From NCBI GenBank assembly GCA_019973575.1, contig BPUI01000001.1, forward strand, positions 1,116,001 through 1,180,000: a DNA stretch of 64,000 nucleotides, in the 5' to 3' direction. This DNA comes from Gemmatimonadetes bacterium T265. GTDB lineage: Bacteria > Gemmatimonadota > Gemmatimonadetes > Gemmatimonadales > Gemmatimonadaceae. Shown here piece after piece: positions 7,145 to 14,195 of this stretch. Every line of letters starts with the position of its first letter. Position 1 is the first letter of the stretch. The translations under genes and the position numbers were made by a program. The notes beneath the pieces were generated by a model that was not told where the DNA came from, made no database searches, and saw only the letters and a program-made list of their open reading frames with translations.

Positions 7145-8266
7145 GTGCCGTCCCGCTCGTCCAAACAGCTCCGCGCCACCTCGTCCCCCGACGACCTCCG
7201 CCACGCGGCCTACGCGCCGAGTACCGCGGTCCGCCGCCGCGCCCTGCTCGCCCACGTCCGCGTGTCGTGTGCCGACCTGCCCGGCACCTACCGGATGCTC
7301 GGCGCGACCGGGCTCGTGATCTACGTCGGCAAGGCGAAGCGCCTCCGCACCCGCCTCCTCTCGTATTTTCGCGCGGCGCAGAAACACCGCCGCCGCGACC
7401 GGCAGTCGCGCATCCTGCGCCACGCGCACGCGATCGATTGGGAGTACGTGCACAGCGAGTTCGCCGCCCTCCTGCGCGAGCTGCGGCTCATCAAGCAGTA
7501 CCGCCCGCGCTTCAACGTCCTGCTCAACACCGACGAGGCCCCGCGCGGGTGGCTCGCGCTGAGCGGCGGTCCCGTCCCGGCGCTCCGCATGGTGCTACGC
7601 AGCGACGTCGACGACGCGCCGGTGTTGTACGGCCCGTTCCGGCGGCTCCACAACCTGGGCGACGCCGTTCGCGCCCTCGCCGACGCGACCGGCGTGCGCG
7701 ACTGTGGGACGACACGCCCCGACCCGTCGTGCCTGCGCGCACAACTCGGCATGTGCGCCTGCCCCGGGCGGGCCGCGGGGGCGAGCCCCGCCGACTACCA
7801 TGCGCGCGTCGCCCTCATCCGCGACTTCCTCGCCGGGCGCACGCGCGCGCCGCTCGACGCCCTGAGCGCGCGCATGCACGACGCGGCCGACGCGTGGCAG
7901 TTCGAACGCGCCGGCGCGCTCAAGCTCAAGCACGAGGCGCTCGCGTGGCTCGCCGGGCGGCTCGAACGGTTCCACGCCGGCGCCGACCGGCTCACCTTCC
8001 GCTACCGCTCGCTCGGCCACGACGGCACCGAGCGCGTCTACCTCGTGCGCCGCGGTACCGTGCGCGCCGAGTGCGCCGCGCCCGCGACGGCCGCGGAGAC
8101 GGCCGCACTCGACGCGCTCGCCACCCGCATCTTCGCGGCGCACGAGGTCGCCGACGTGGACGTGCCGACGCACGACCTCGACGAGTTCTACCTCGTGGCG
8201 AGCTGGTTCCGGCGCCACCCGGACGAATTCGCGCGCGTCGAACGCCGCGCGGAGCGCCCGGCCTAA
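7145..8266 (+). CDS. GIY-YIG nuclease, UvrC N-terminal half/Cho-like
   Basis: 373 residues from GTG 7145. Residues ~35-125 are a GIY-YIG nuclease domain (DLPGTYRMLGATGLVIYVGKAKRLRTRLLSYF, then a conserved E in SEFAALLRELRLIKQYRPRFN). The next ~100 residues follow the UvrC middle region and contain four cysteines (DCGTTRPDPSC, then LGMCACPG). These resemble the four-Cys iron-sulfur site of UvrC, although the last spacing is C-x-C, not C-x3-C. A UVR-like stretch (MHDAADAWQFERAGALKLK) comes next. The RNase-H-like endonuclease and HhH domains of full UvrC are absent. It should cut 3' of lesions in excision repair, like E. coli Cho. Its stop is inside a GCCTAAC. Confidence 0.85.
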   Translation: MPSRSSKQLRATSSPDDLRHAAYAPSTAVRRRALLAHVRVSCADLPGTYRMLGATGLVIYVGKAKRLRTRLLSYFRAAQKHRRRDRQSRILRHAHAIDWEYVHSEFAALLRELRLIKQYRPRFNVLLNTDEAPRGWLALSGGPVPALRMVLRSDVDDAPVLYGPFRRLHNLGDAVRALADATGVRDCGTTRPDPSCLRAQLGMCACPGRAAGASPADYHARVALIRDFLAGRTRAPLDALSARMHDAADAWQFERAGALKLKHEALAWLAGRLERFHAGADRLTFRYRSLGHDGTERVYLVRRGTVRAECAAPATAAETAALDALATRIFAAHEVADVDVPTHDLDEFYLVASWFRRHPDEFARVERRAERPA

Positions 8267-8283
8267 CCTCCTCCGATCCCGCC

Positions 8284-9447
8284 ATGCGCCTGCTCCCGTT
8301 CGCGACCCGCCTCGCCGCGCTCCCCGCCGTGACCGGCGCCGTCACCGCCGCCGCCCAGCCCGCCGACCACGCCGCCTTCGTCGTCACGCTCGGGCGCGAC
8401 ACCGTCGCGGCCGAGCAGTCCACACGGCGCGGCAACGTCGTCGAGGGCGACGTGATGACGCGGCAGCCCGAGGTGCGCGTGACGCATTACGTCGTCACGC
8501 TCGACGACCGCGGCCGTCCGACGTCGGTCGAGACGCGCACGCGCGCCGCCGACGGCGCCCCCGTGCCGCGCATGCCGCTCGGCGCGACGGGCACCTTCCG
8601 CAACGACAGCGTCCGGTACGACGTCACGTTCGCCGACAGCGTCGCCCGCCACGGCCTCGCCGCGCCCGCGGGGGCGCTGCCCTTCATCAACTACTCGTAC
8701 GCGGTCTACGAGATCGCGACGCGGCGGCTGCGCGCGGCGGGTGGGAGCGCCGACACCGTGCGCCTCGTCGCGCCCGGCATGCGGCAGGCGGCCGCGCTCG
8801 CGCTCGCCGTCGCCGGCGACACGGCGACGCTCGACTACTTCGGCGACCCCGTGCGCATGCGCCTCGACCGCGACGGCCGCGTCCTCGGCGTCGACGGCAC
8901 GCGCACGACCAACAAGGTCGTCGTCACGCGCGTGCCGTCGGTCGACCTGGCCGCGCTCACGCGGGCCTTCGCCGCACGCCCGGCGATGGGCGTGTCGTCG
9001 CCGCTCGACAGCGTGCGCGCGGCGATCGGCGCGGCGCAGGTCGCGGTCGTCTACAGCCGCCCGTCGGTGCGCGGGCGCACGGTGTGGGGCGGCCAGCTCG
9101 TGCCCTACGGCACGTGGTGGCGCACCGGCGCGAACGCGGCGACCGCGTTCCGCACCACGGCCGACCTCACGGTCGGCGGCGTGCGCGTGCCGGCGGGGAG
9201 CTACACGCTCTTCACGCTGCCGACGGCGGCGGGCGCGCAGCTCATCGTCAGCAAGAAGACGGGCGAGTGGGGGACCGAGTACGACGCCACGCAGGACCTC
9301 GCGCGCATCCCGCTCACGGTGGCCTCGCTCACGTCGCCGGTCGAGCAGTTCACGATCGCGGTCGAGCCGCGCGGCGCAGACGCGGGCGTGCTGCGGATGC
9401 GGTGGGCGGACCGGGAGCTGTCGGCGTCGATCGCCGTGGCGCGATAG
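8284..9447 (+). CDS. exported DUF2911-domain protein
   Basis: 387 residues from ATG 8284, 17 bases after the nuclease gene. The N-terminus is a signal peptide (RLLPFATRLAALPAVTGAVTAAAQ). Residues ~30-240 form a beta-rich region unlike a named family (FVVTLGRDTVAAEQ, VTHYVVTLDDRGRPTSV). The C-terminal ~140 residues are a DUF2911 domain: VVYSRPSVRGRTVWGG, LVPYGTWWRTGANAATAF and VPAGSYTLFTLP are its signatures. DUF2911 proteins are frequent in Bacteroidota and Gemmatimonadota and have no known function. It converges with the HDOD gene. Confidence 0.88.
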   Translation: MRLLPFATRLAALPAVTGAVTAAAQPADHAAFVVTLGRDTVAAEQSTRRGNVVEGDVMTRQPEVRVTHYVVTLDDRGRPTSVETRTRAADGAPVPRMPLGATGTFRNDSVRYDVTFADSVARHGLAAPAGALPFINYSYAVYEIATRRLRAAGGSADTVRLVAPGMRQAAALALAVAGDTATLDYFGDPVRMRLDRDGRVLGVDGTRTTNKVVVTRVPSVDLAALTRAFAARPAMGVSSPLDSVRAAIGAAQVAVVYSRPSVRGRTVWGGQLVPYGTWWRTGANAATAFRTTADLTVGGVRVPAGSYTLFTLPTAAGAQLIVSKKTGEWGTEYDATQDLARIPLTVASLTSPVEQFTIAVEPRGADAGVLRMRWADRELSASIAVAR

Positions 9448-9450
9448 CGG

Positions 9451-9473
9451 CGGCGCGGGTCGTCCCCGCGCCG
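9451..9473. terminator. bidirectional hairpin between convergent genes
   Basis: Arms CGGCGCGGG (9451-9459) and CCCGCGCCG (9465-9473) pair perfectly over 9 bp around TCGTC. The hairpin sits in the 30-base gap between the stops of the DUF2911 and HDOD genes. There is no T tract. Confidence 0.6.
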
Positions 9474-9477
9474 GAGG

Positions 9478-10548
9478 TCAGTGCGCGAGCGGGGCCGTCG
9501 TGCTCGCCCGCGCGATCGCCGCGGCGACGCGCTCGGGCGGGACGGTGATCTGGCCCTCGGCGCACCAGTGCTCCGGCTGCGGCGCCTCGCCCGCGGCGAG
9601 CGCGGCGTCGAAGCGGTCGGCGAGGAAGATCAACTCGCTCCGGCGGTCGGGCTCCGCGGGCGGCACGCGGCGGTGGTGGTGCGCCACCGCCCACGCGGCG
9701 CGCGGGTCGACGCCCCAGGAGAGCAGAGTTAGGCCGCCGAGGGGTTCGTGGAGGTCGCGGAGCGCGTCCGCGACGAAGTCGTCGGACAGGTCGGCGCCGC
9801 GGCCGGCCGCGGCCCGGAGCGCGCCCAACACGTCGAACAGCACGAGCGCGCCGACGTCGTAGAGCAGGCCGAGCAGGAACGCCTCGTGCGCGGGCACGGC
9901 GAGGGCGCGGGCGAGCGTGCGGGCGAGCGGCCCGACGCGCACCATCGCCGCCCACATCGCGTCGGCGCGCGCGCTGTACGCCCCGGAGCCGCGCGCGAGC
10001 AGCCCCTCCGCCATGCCGGCGAGCACGGCGATCTGCACGCCCTTGCCGCCGAGCCGGCGGACGGCGTCGTCGATCGAGGCGGGGGCGCCGGCGGCGGCGA
10101 ACATCGCGCTCGAGGCGTGGCGCATGAGGCCGCGCGTGAGCGTGGGGTCGCGCTCGATCACCTGGACGAGGCGGGGCAGTTCGCAGTCCGGGTCGCCCGC
10201 GACGGTGAGGGCCTCGCGCGCGGCCGGCGCCGGCTGCCGCACGACCATGTCGTGGTCGAAGGCGAGCGTGAGGAGCAGCCGTTCGGCGTGCCCGCGCGTG
10301 CGCGGGTCGGCGTCCGCCTGGTAGCGTTCGCGGAGCCCGACGGCGGCGCGGGCGACCTCCTGTCGCCACCGCTCGCACATGACCGCGGGGTGCGGCAGGA
10401 TCGGGTCGCGCGGCGCGCCCCCGCCGGTGGTCGTCGCGAGGCCGATGCGGGCGCCCGGTGGCGGGACCGGGGCCGCGGCGACGCCGTCCGCGCCCGGCGG
10501 GCGGTCGTCGGACTGGCCGCGCAGGGCGTCGAGGAGGCGGGTGAGCAT
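9478..10548 (-). CDS. HDOD-domain signalling protein
   Basis: 356 residues from ATG 10548. The first ~75 residues are low-complexity. An HDOD domain covers roughly 80-300: ELPRLVQVIERDPTLTRGLMRHASSAMF, then SIDDAVRRLGGKGVQIAVLAGMAEGL, then HEAFLLGLLYDVGALVLFDVLG. Near the end, PLGGLTLLSWGVDPRAAWAVAHHHRRV is the usual HDOD finish before the LADRFDAALAAGE helix. HDOD proteins are HD-related but lack hydrolase residues and act as adaptors in chemotaxis, cell-cycle or c-di-GMP signalling. No output or GGDEF domain is attached. One GCCTAAC lies in the coding sequence in the CTA-ACT frame. Confidence 0.85.
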   Translation of the reverse strand: MLTRLLDALRGQSDDRPPGADGVAAAPVPPPGARIGLATTTGGGAPRDPILPHPAVMCERWRQEVARAAVGLRERYQADADPRTRGHAERLLLTLAFDHDMVVRQPAPAAREALTVAGDPDCELPRLVQVIERDPTLTRGLMRHASSAMFAAAGAPASIDDAVRRLGGKGVQIAVLAGMAEGLLARGSGAYSARADAMWAAMVRVGPLARTLARALAVPAHEAFLLGLLYDVGALVLFDVLGALRAAAGRGADLSDDFVADALRDLHEPLGGLTLLSWGVDPRAAWAVAHHHRRVPPAEPDRRSELIFLADRFDAALAAGEAPQPEHWCAEGQITVPPERVAAAIARASTTAPLAH

Positions 10549-10700
10549 CGGCGGGGAACGGCTTGGGCGGGGGCGGACCGTTCGGAGTGTCGGCAGGCGG
10601 GGCCGGAAGGTGAGGCGGGGCGCCGGCGCGGGGCGACGCCTAACAGGGCGCGGCGCGGGTGTAGCCGGCGCGGGGCGTGGGCGGCGGGGGCCGCAAACGC

Positions 10701-10740
10701 GATCGGCGCCGCCCGCGGGAAGTCGCGGGCGGCGCCGATC
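10701..10740 (-). terminator. strong intrinsic-type hairpin after the small basic protein gene
   Basis: Two 17-base arms (10701-10717 and 10724-10740) pair perfectly around a 6-base loop, 22 bases beyond the stop of the minus-strand gene at 10763. On that strand it is followed by GCGTTTGCGG, a minimal T stretch. Confidence 0.7.
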
Positions 10741-10762
10741 GCACGGAGCGGGAGGACGACGA

Positions 10763-11008
10763 TCAGGGCGTCTTCGTGGCGCCCGCCGAGCCGCCGCTCA
10801 TGCTCGAGGAGTCCGTCATCGCCTTCTTCGCGGCCCGGTGGTGCCGCTTCCGGGTGCTGTGCTTCTTCATGCCGGACTTCATGGACGACGAGTCCTGCAT
10901 CGTGCTGCCGGCCGCGGCGCCCGTCGTCGAGCCGGTGGCGGGCTGCTGCTGGGCGGCGGCGGTGCCGGCCGCGAGGGCGAGCGCGGCGAACGCGAGGCGA
11001 GCCTTCAT
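10763..11008 (-). CDS. small secreted basic protein, unknown function
   Basis: 81 residues from ATG 11008, preceded by GGAG at a good distance. The first ~20 residues are a signal peptide (MKARLAFAALALAAGTAAAQ). The mature part is short and low-complexity. It has a Ser/Thr/Gly-rich start, a strongly basic, His-containing centre (KSGMKKHSTRKRHHRAAKKA), then SSSMSGGSAG. Similar little proteins with 'KKHHRKHH'-like centres are common in these genomes as secreted, possibly acid-response-like or envelope-associated proteins, but no function is assigned. A strong terminator follows, so it is probably a single-gene unit. Confidence 0.65.
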   Translation of the reverse strand: MKARLAFAALALAAGTAAAQQQPATGSTTGAAAGSTMQDSSSMKSGMKKHSTRKRHHRAAKKAMTDSSSMSGGSAGATKTP

Positions 11009-11532
11009 GCGAGTGCTCCGTGTTGAGGGGTGGTGCAGTCGCGTGCGCCGGCGCCACTCGCCGGTGAGCGGCGCCTGCACGCGGTGCTCACGCTATTGCC
11101 CCGACCGCGCCCGCGCCAGAGGGCGCCGCGTCCGGGCCGCGCGGACGCCACCGCATGACGTACACGCGCCGTACACGCGCGGCACGCGCGGCACGCGCGC
11201 GGCGGCATGTGCGTGACGGGCGTGTAAGGCCGCGCACGCGCGCGCGCGCGGACGGCGCGCGTGCGACTGCGTGCGATCGCGCGCGGACGCGACGAATACG
11301 CGACGAATTCGCGCGCGCGGCTTGACTGTTACGTCGCACACGCTTATCACGTCGTCACGCGGAGTCGCGTTGCGCGCACGGACGGCGCCGCGCGACGACG
11401 CGCGGGCCGCGCGCCACGCGCATTCGTCGCGTTGTGAATCGAACACCACGCGTACGGGGCACGCGGCGTGCAAGGCGGTGCGGTGGCGGCAGTCCGTCGA
11501 CGACTCACAGGAGGCGCGCACAGGAGGCGCAC
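11009..11532. other. long intergenic region with alternating CG tracts
   Basis: About 520 bases without a convincing gene. Positions ~11160-11320 are dominated by CGCGCG-type alternating purine-pyrimidine runs and short direct repeats (ACACGCGC, GGCACGCGC, CGCGACGAAT twice). A promoter-like pair follows at 11322-11350. Two AGGAGGCGC copies (11509-11530) precede the ATG of the next gene. Confidence 0.6.
11322..11350 (+). promoter_or_regulatory. sigma-70-type promoter for the acidic/H1-like gene
   Basis: TTGACT (11322-11327) and TTATCA (11344-11349, spacer 16) or TATCAC (11345-11350, spacer 17). These lie about 190 bases upstream of ATG 11533 in otherwise extremely GC-rich DNA. It would give a long 5' leader. 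Confidence 0.5.
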
Positions 11533-12669
11533 ATGCCCACGGGTGACGGGTTGGACGAGGAGCTCGCGCCGGAGTTCCGTCTCGCGCCGCGGCGCGGCGA
11601 CGACGACGACGACGACCTCGGCGGATACGGCTACGACGACGCCGACGAGGAAGAGGACGACGAGGAGGAGGAAGACGAGGACGAAGGCAGCGCCGCCTAC
11701 GCCGCACGGCGCAGTCGGCGCGAGCGCCTGTTCGACGACCCCGAGTCGGCGGCGCGCGAGGACCTCGACGAGGTCGAGGTGGAGGAAGACGTCGGCGCGG
11801 CGGGCGACGCCGAGGACGCGGACGACGACGAGCGCGGTGCGATCGTCGGGCCGGACGACGACCCGGAACAGCTCGACCTCGCCGCCGGCGCGGCAGGCCA
11901 GGACGCGGAGCAGGACGCTGACCCCCTCGACGTCGACGACGACGACGACGAGGCGGACCTCGGCGGCGGCAGCGGCAGTGGCAGTGCGACGATTTCCCAC
12001 CATTCCCACGACGAGGTGACGACCATGGCCGAGAACGAGACTCCCAACGGCGACGAGATGAACGCCACCCCCGCCGCCGCGACGGGCGGCGACGCCGGCG
12101 GCGCGGGCGAGACGACCGACGGCGGCGCGCGCGGCCGCGGCGCGCGCAAGACCGGCGCGCGCAAGGGTACGGCGAAGGGCGGCGCGCGTAAGGCCGCCGG
12201 CAAGAGCGGCGCGAAGACCGCCGCCAAGAGCGCGAGCAAGACGGGCGCGCGCAAGGGCGCCGCCAAGAGCGCGTCGAAGAGCGCGAGCAAGACGGGCGCG
12301 CGCAAGGGCGCGAGCAAGACCGGCGCGAAGACGGCGAGCAAGAGCGCCGCCAAGAGCGGGGCGCGCAAGACGACGGCGAAGTCCGCGAGCAAGACGGGCG
12401 CACGCAAGGGCGCCGCCAAGAGCGCGTCGAAGAGCGCGAGCAAGACGGGCGCGCGCAAGGGCGCGAGCAAGACCGGCGCGAAGACGGCGAGCAAGACGGG
12501 CGCGCGCAAGGGCGCGAGCAAGACCGGCGCGAAGACGGCGAGCAAGACCGGCGCGCGCAAGGGCGCGAGCAAGACCGCCGCGAAGGGCGGCGCCCGTAAG
12601 GCCGCCGGCCGCCCCGCGAACGCGTCGCGCGGCGCGGCGAAGAAGGCCGGGACGCGCCGCGGGCGCTGA
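11533..12669 (+). CDS. acidic-domain / histone-H1-like repeat protein
   Basis: 378 residues from ATG 11533, which follows AGGAGGCGC. Residues 1-164 are extremely acidic, with runs of Asp and Glu (RRGDDDDDDLGG, DEEEDDEEEEDEDEG), and end in a His/Ser linker. Residues ~165-195 are a neutral linker beginning at an internal Met with its own ribosome site. Residues ~195-378 are Lys/Ala/Ser/Gly/Arg repeats (SKTGARKGA, SKTGAKTA) with almost no hydrophobic residues. They are like the tail of eukaryotic histone H1, chlamydial Hc1/Hc2 or mycobacterial HupB. The basic part should bind DNA without sequence preference. The acidic part could mask it or bind other basic proteins, as in histone chaperones. 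I know no named family with this order. Confidence 0.8.
   Translation: MPTGDGLDEELAPEFRLAPRRGDDDDDDLGGYGYDDADEEEDDEEEEDEDEGSAAYAARRSRRERLFDDPESAAREDLDEVEVEEDVGAAGDAEDADDDERGAIVGPDDDPEQLDLAAGAAGQDAEQDADPLDVDDDDDEADLGGGSGSGSATISHHSHDEVTTMAENETPNGDEMNATPAAATGGDAGGAGETTDGGARGRGARKTGARKGTAKGGARKAAGKSGAKTAAKSASKTGARKGAAKSASKSASKTGARKGASKTGAKTASKSAAKSGARKTTAKSASKTGARKGAAKSASKSASKTGARKGASKTGAKTASKTGARKGASKTGAKTASKTGARKGASKTAAKGGARKAAGRPANASRGAAKKAGTRRGR
12025..12669 (+). CDS. possible internally initiated H1-like short form
   Basis: ATG 12025 is in frame with the long protein and is preceded by GAGG at 8 bases. It would produce 214 residues starting MAENETPNGDEMNATPAAA, a typical start for a short H1-like protein, and consisting almost entirely of the basic repeat domain. 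In many bacteria the H1-like protein exists alone. Here it may be made both as an acidic fusion and as a free form, or the gene may simply be annotated too long upstream. The strong ribosome site at 11533 argues that the long form is also made. Confidence 0.45.
   Translation: MAENETPNGDEMNATPAAATGGDAGGAGETTDGGARGRGARKTGARKGTAKGGARKAAGKSGAKTAAKSASKTGARKGAAKSASKSASKTGARKGASKTGAKTASKSAAKSGARKTTAKSASKTGARKGAAKSASKSASKTGARKGASKTGAKTASKTGARKGASKTGAKTASKTGARKGASKTAAKGGARKAAGRPANASRGAAKKAGTRRGR
12130..12640 (+). repeat. nested tandem repeats encoding SKTGARKGA units
   Basis: The DNA of the basic domain is built from 24-27-base units. At a higher level, a block of about 108 bases recurs with a period of 153 bases (about 12233-12340 and 12386-12493) with one visible mismatch. 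The near-identity shows recent duplication, and repeat number probably varies between strains. Confidence 0.8.
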
Positions 12670-12716
12670 CCACGGTGGCCGCCCCGCGGCCGGACTAACG
12701 CTCGACCAGTCCGGCC

Positions 12717-14120
12717 GTGGGACCGGCCGTGCTCGACGCCCTGCCGTTCGCGGTCTGGACCGCGGACGGCGGCCTGCGGGCCACTGGCGGGAACGCGGCG
12801 TGGGCGCGGCTCGCCGCCGACCCCGCCGCGCGCGCCGCCCTCGGGCGCGCGGCCGCGCGCGCGCGCGACCAGTCGTCCCCCGCGCGCTGCACACTCTCGT
12901 CGCCCGCGCGCACACTCCGCGTCGACGTCGCCCCGCTCGGCGACGCGCAATTCGTCTGCTCGGCCGTCGAGCTGAGCGAGCCGCGGGCATCGTCGCCGCC
13001 CGGGGCGACGCCGGCGCGCCGGGCGCGTGAGGCGCTGATCGACGCCGGACTCGCGCTCTCGCGCACGCTCGACATCGACGGCGTCCACCAGGAAGTCGCG
13101 CGGCAGGCGCGGCGCGCCCTCGGCGCCGACGCGATCGCCGTGGCCGCCGCGGACGACGAGACGGCCGCGCTCCGCCTCACGCACCGCGCGGGCTGGGCCG
13201 ACGAGCGCGATTCCGACCTCGAACGACGCCTCGCCCCCGCGTGGCTCGAGGCGCTCGCCACCCGCCGCGTCGTCGAACGCACGGACGGCGAGTTCACCGC
13301 GCCCGCGACGACCTCCGACGGCGCGCTCGGCGCGCTCACCGTGCGCGTGCCCAACGCGGACGCCGACGAGGCCGCGCGCCTGCTCGACACGTTCGCCGCG
13401 CAGACGGCGGTCGCGGTCGAGCGCGCGTGGCTCGTACGGCGCGTCGAACAGAAGCGGCGCCTCGAGGCGATCGGCGAGGTCGCGGCCGGCGTCGCGCACG
13501 AGCTGCGCAACCCGCTGTTCGGCATCTCGAGCGCGGCGCAGCTACTCGGCTTCCGCGCCGGCGACGACCCGGCGGTCGAGAAGAACGTCGGGCGCATCCT
13601 GCGCGAGGCCGAGCGCCTCAACCGCATCATCGCCGCGCTGCTCGACTACGGGCGGCCCGCGGCGGCCCGGCTCGCGCCCGGCGACCCGGACGCGCTCTGG
13701 GACGACGTGCTCGACGCGCAGCGCGCGCGCCTCGACGCGAAGCGCCTCACGCTCGAGCGGCGGCGCGCGGACGGCGTCGCCGCGCGGCGGTTCGACGCCG
13801 AACAACTCCGGCAGGTGTTCCTCAACGTGCTCGGCAACGCCGTCGACGCCGCGCCCGAGGGGAGCACGCTCACGCTCGCCGCGGCCGTCCTGCCCAACGG
13901 CGCATGGCGCTGCCACCTGCACAACGGCGGCCCCGCCGTACCGGCGGAGTCGCTCGCGCGCGTGTTCGAGCTGTTCTACTCGACGAAGCCCGGCGGCACC
14001 GGGATCGGGCTCGCGCTCTGCCGGCGCGTGATGGACGAGCACGGCGGCGCGATCACGATCGAGAGCGCGCCGGAGGCGGGGACGACGGTCGCGGTCACGC
14101 TGCCGCCGGCCCCGCCGTAA
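12717..14120 (+). CDS. sensor histidine kinase (PAS-like, GAF, HisKA, HATPase)
   Basis: 467 residues from GTG 12717. A short PAS-like segment (LDALPFAVWTADGGLRATGGN) is followed by a GAF-type domain at ~105-240 (EALIDAGLALSRTLDIDGVHQEV, LLDTFAAQTAVAVERAWL). HisKA follows with the phosphoacceptor in EVAAGVAHELRNPLFGISSAAQ. HATPase_c has QVFLNVLGNAVDAA (N box), FELFYSTKPGGTGIGLALCRRVMDEHGG (F and G boxes). There is no membrane segment, so it is a cytoplasmic sensor. The NtrB-like 'HELRNPL' and 'YSTKPGGTGIGL' fit kinases that phosphorylate NtrC-type regulators; one such regulator lies at 18578. No receiver gene is adjacent, so the partner is uncertain. Confidence 0.9.
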   Translation: MGPAVLDALPFAVWTADGGLRATGGNAAWARLAADPAARAALGRAAARARDQSSPARCTLSSPARTLRVDVAPLGDAQFVCSAVELSEPRASSPPGATPARRAREALIDAGLALSRTLDIDGVHQEVARQARRALGADAIAVAAADDETAALRLTHRAGWADERDSDLERRLAPAWLEALATRRVVERTDGEFTAPATTSDGALGALTVRVPNADADEAARLLDTFAAQTAVAVERAWLVRRVEQKRRLEAIGEVAAGVAHELRNPLFGISSAAQLLGFRAGDDPAVEKNVGRILREAERLNRIIAALLDYGRPAAARLAPGDPDALWDDVLDAQRARLDAKRLTLERRRADGVAARRFDAEQLRQVFLNVLGNAVDAAPEGSTLTLAAAVLPNGAWRCHLHNGGPAVPAESLARVFELFYSTKPGGTGIGLALCRRVMDEHGGAITIESAPEAGTTVAVTLPPAPP

Positions 14121-14195
14121 GGCCGACATGGCCGAACACTCCAAGTAGAGGACGGAACCGCAGAGCGCCGCGTCCCCACGATGCGGACGCCCCCG

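Noticed and set aside
7110-7157. Inverted repeat GCGGGACGG / CCGTCCCGC after the phosphatase gene
   Set aside because: The loop is about 30 bases and the right arm overlaps the start of the nuclease gene; too weak to call a terminator.
5111-7453. Very long arginine-rich open frame on the minus strand (about 780 codons)
   Set aside because: It is antisense to the AlkP-superfamily gene; the protein is Arg/His/Glu low-complexity typical of shadow frames in high-GC DNA.
12717-12760. GG-N10-GC word upstream of the sensor kinase at 12717 as a sigma-54 promoter
   Set aside because: The flanking sequence is almost pure G/C, where such spacing is expected by chance.
11093-12990. Minus-strand long frames opposite the H1-like gene
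   Set aside because: They mirror the Lys/Ala repeats as Arg/Leu/Ala repeats; no start signals, and the plus strand has strong ribosome sites.
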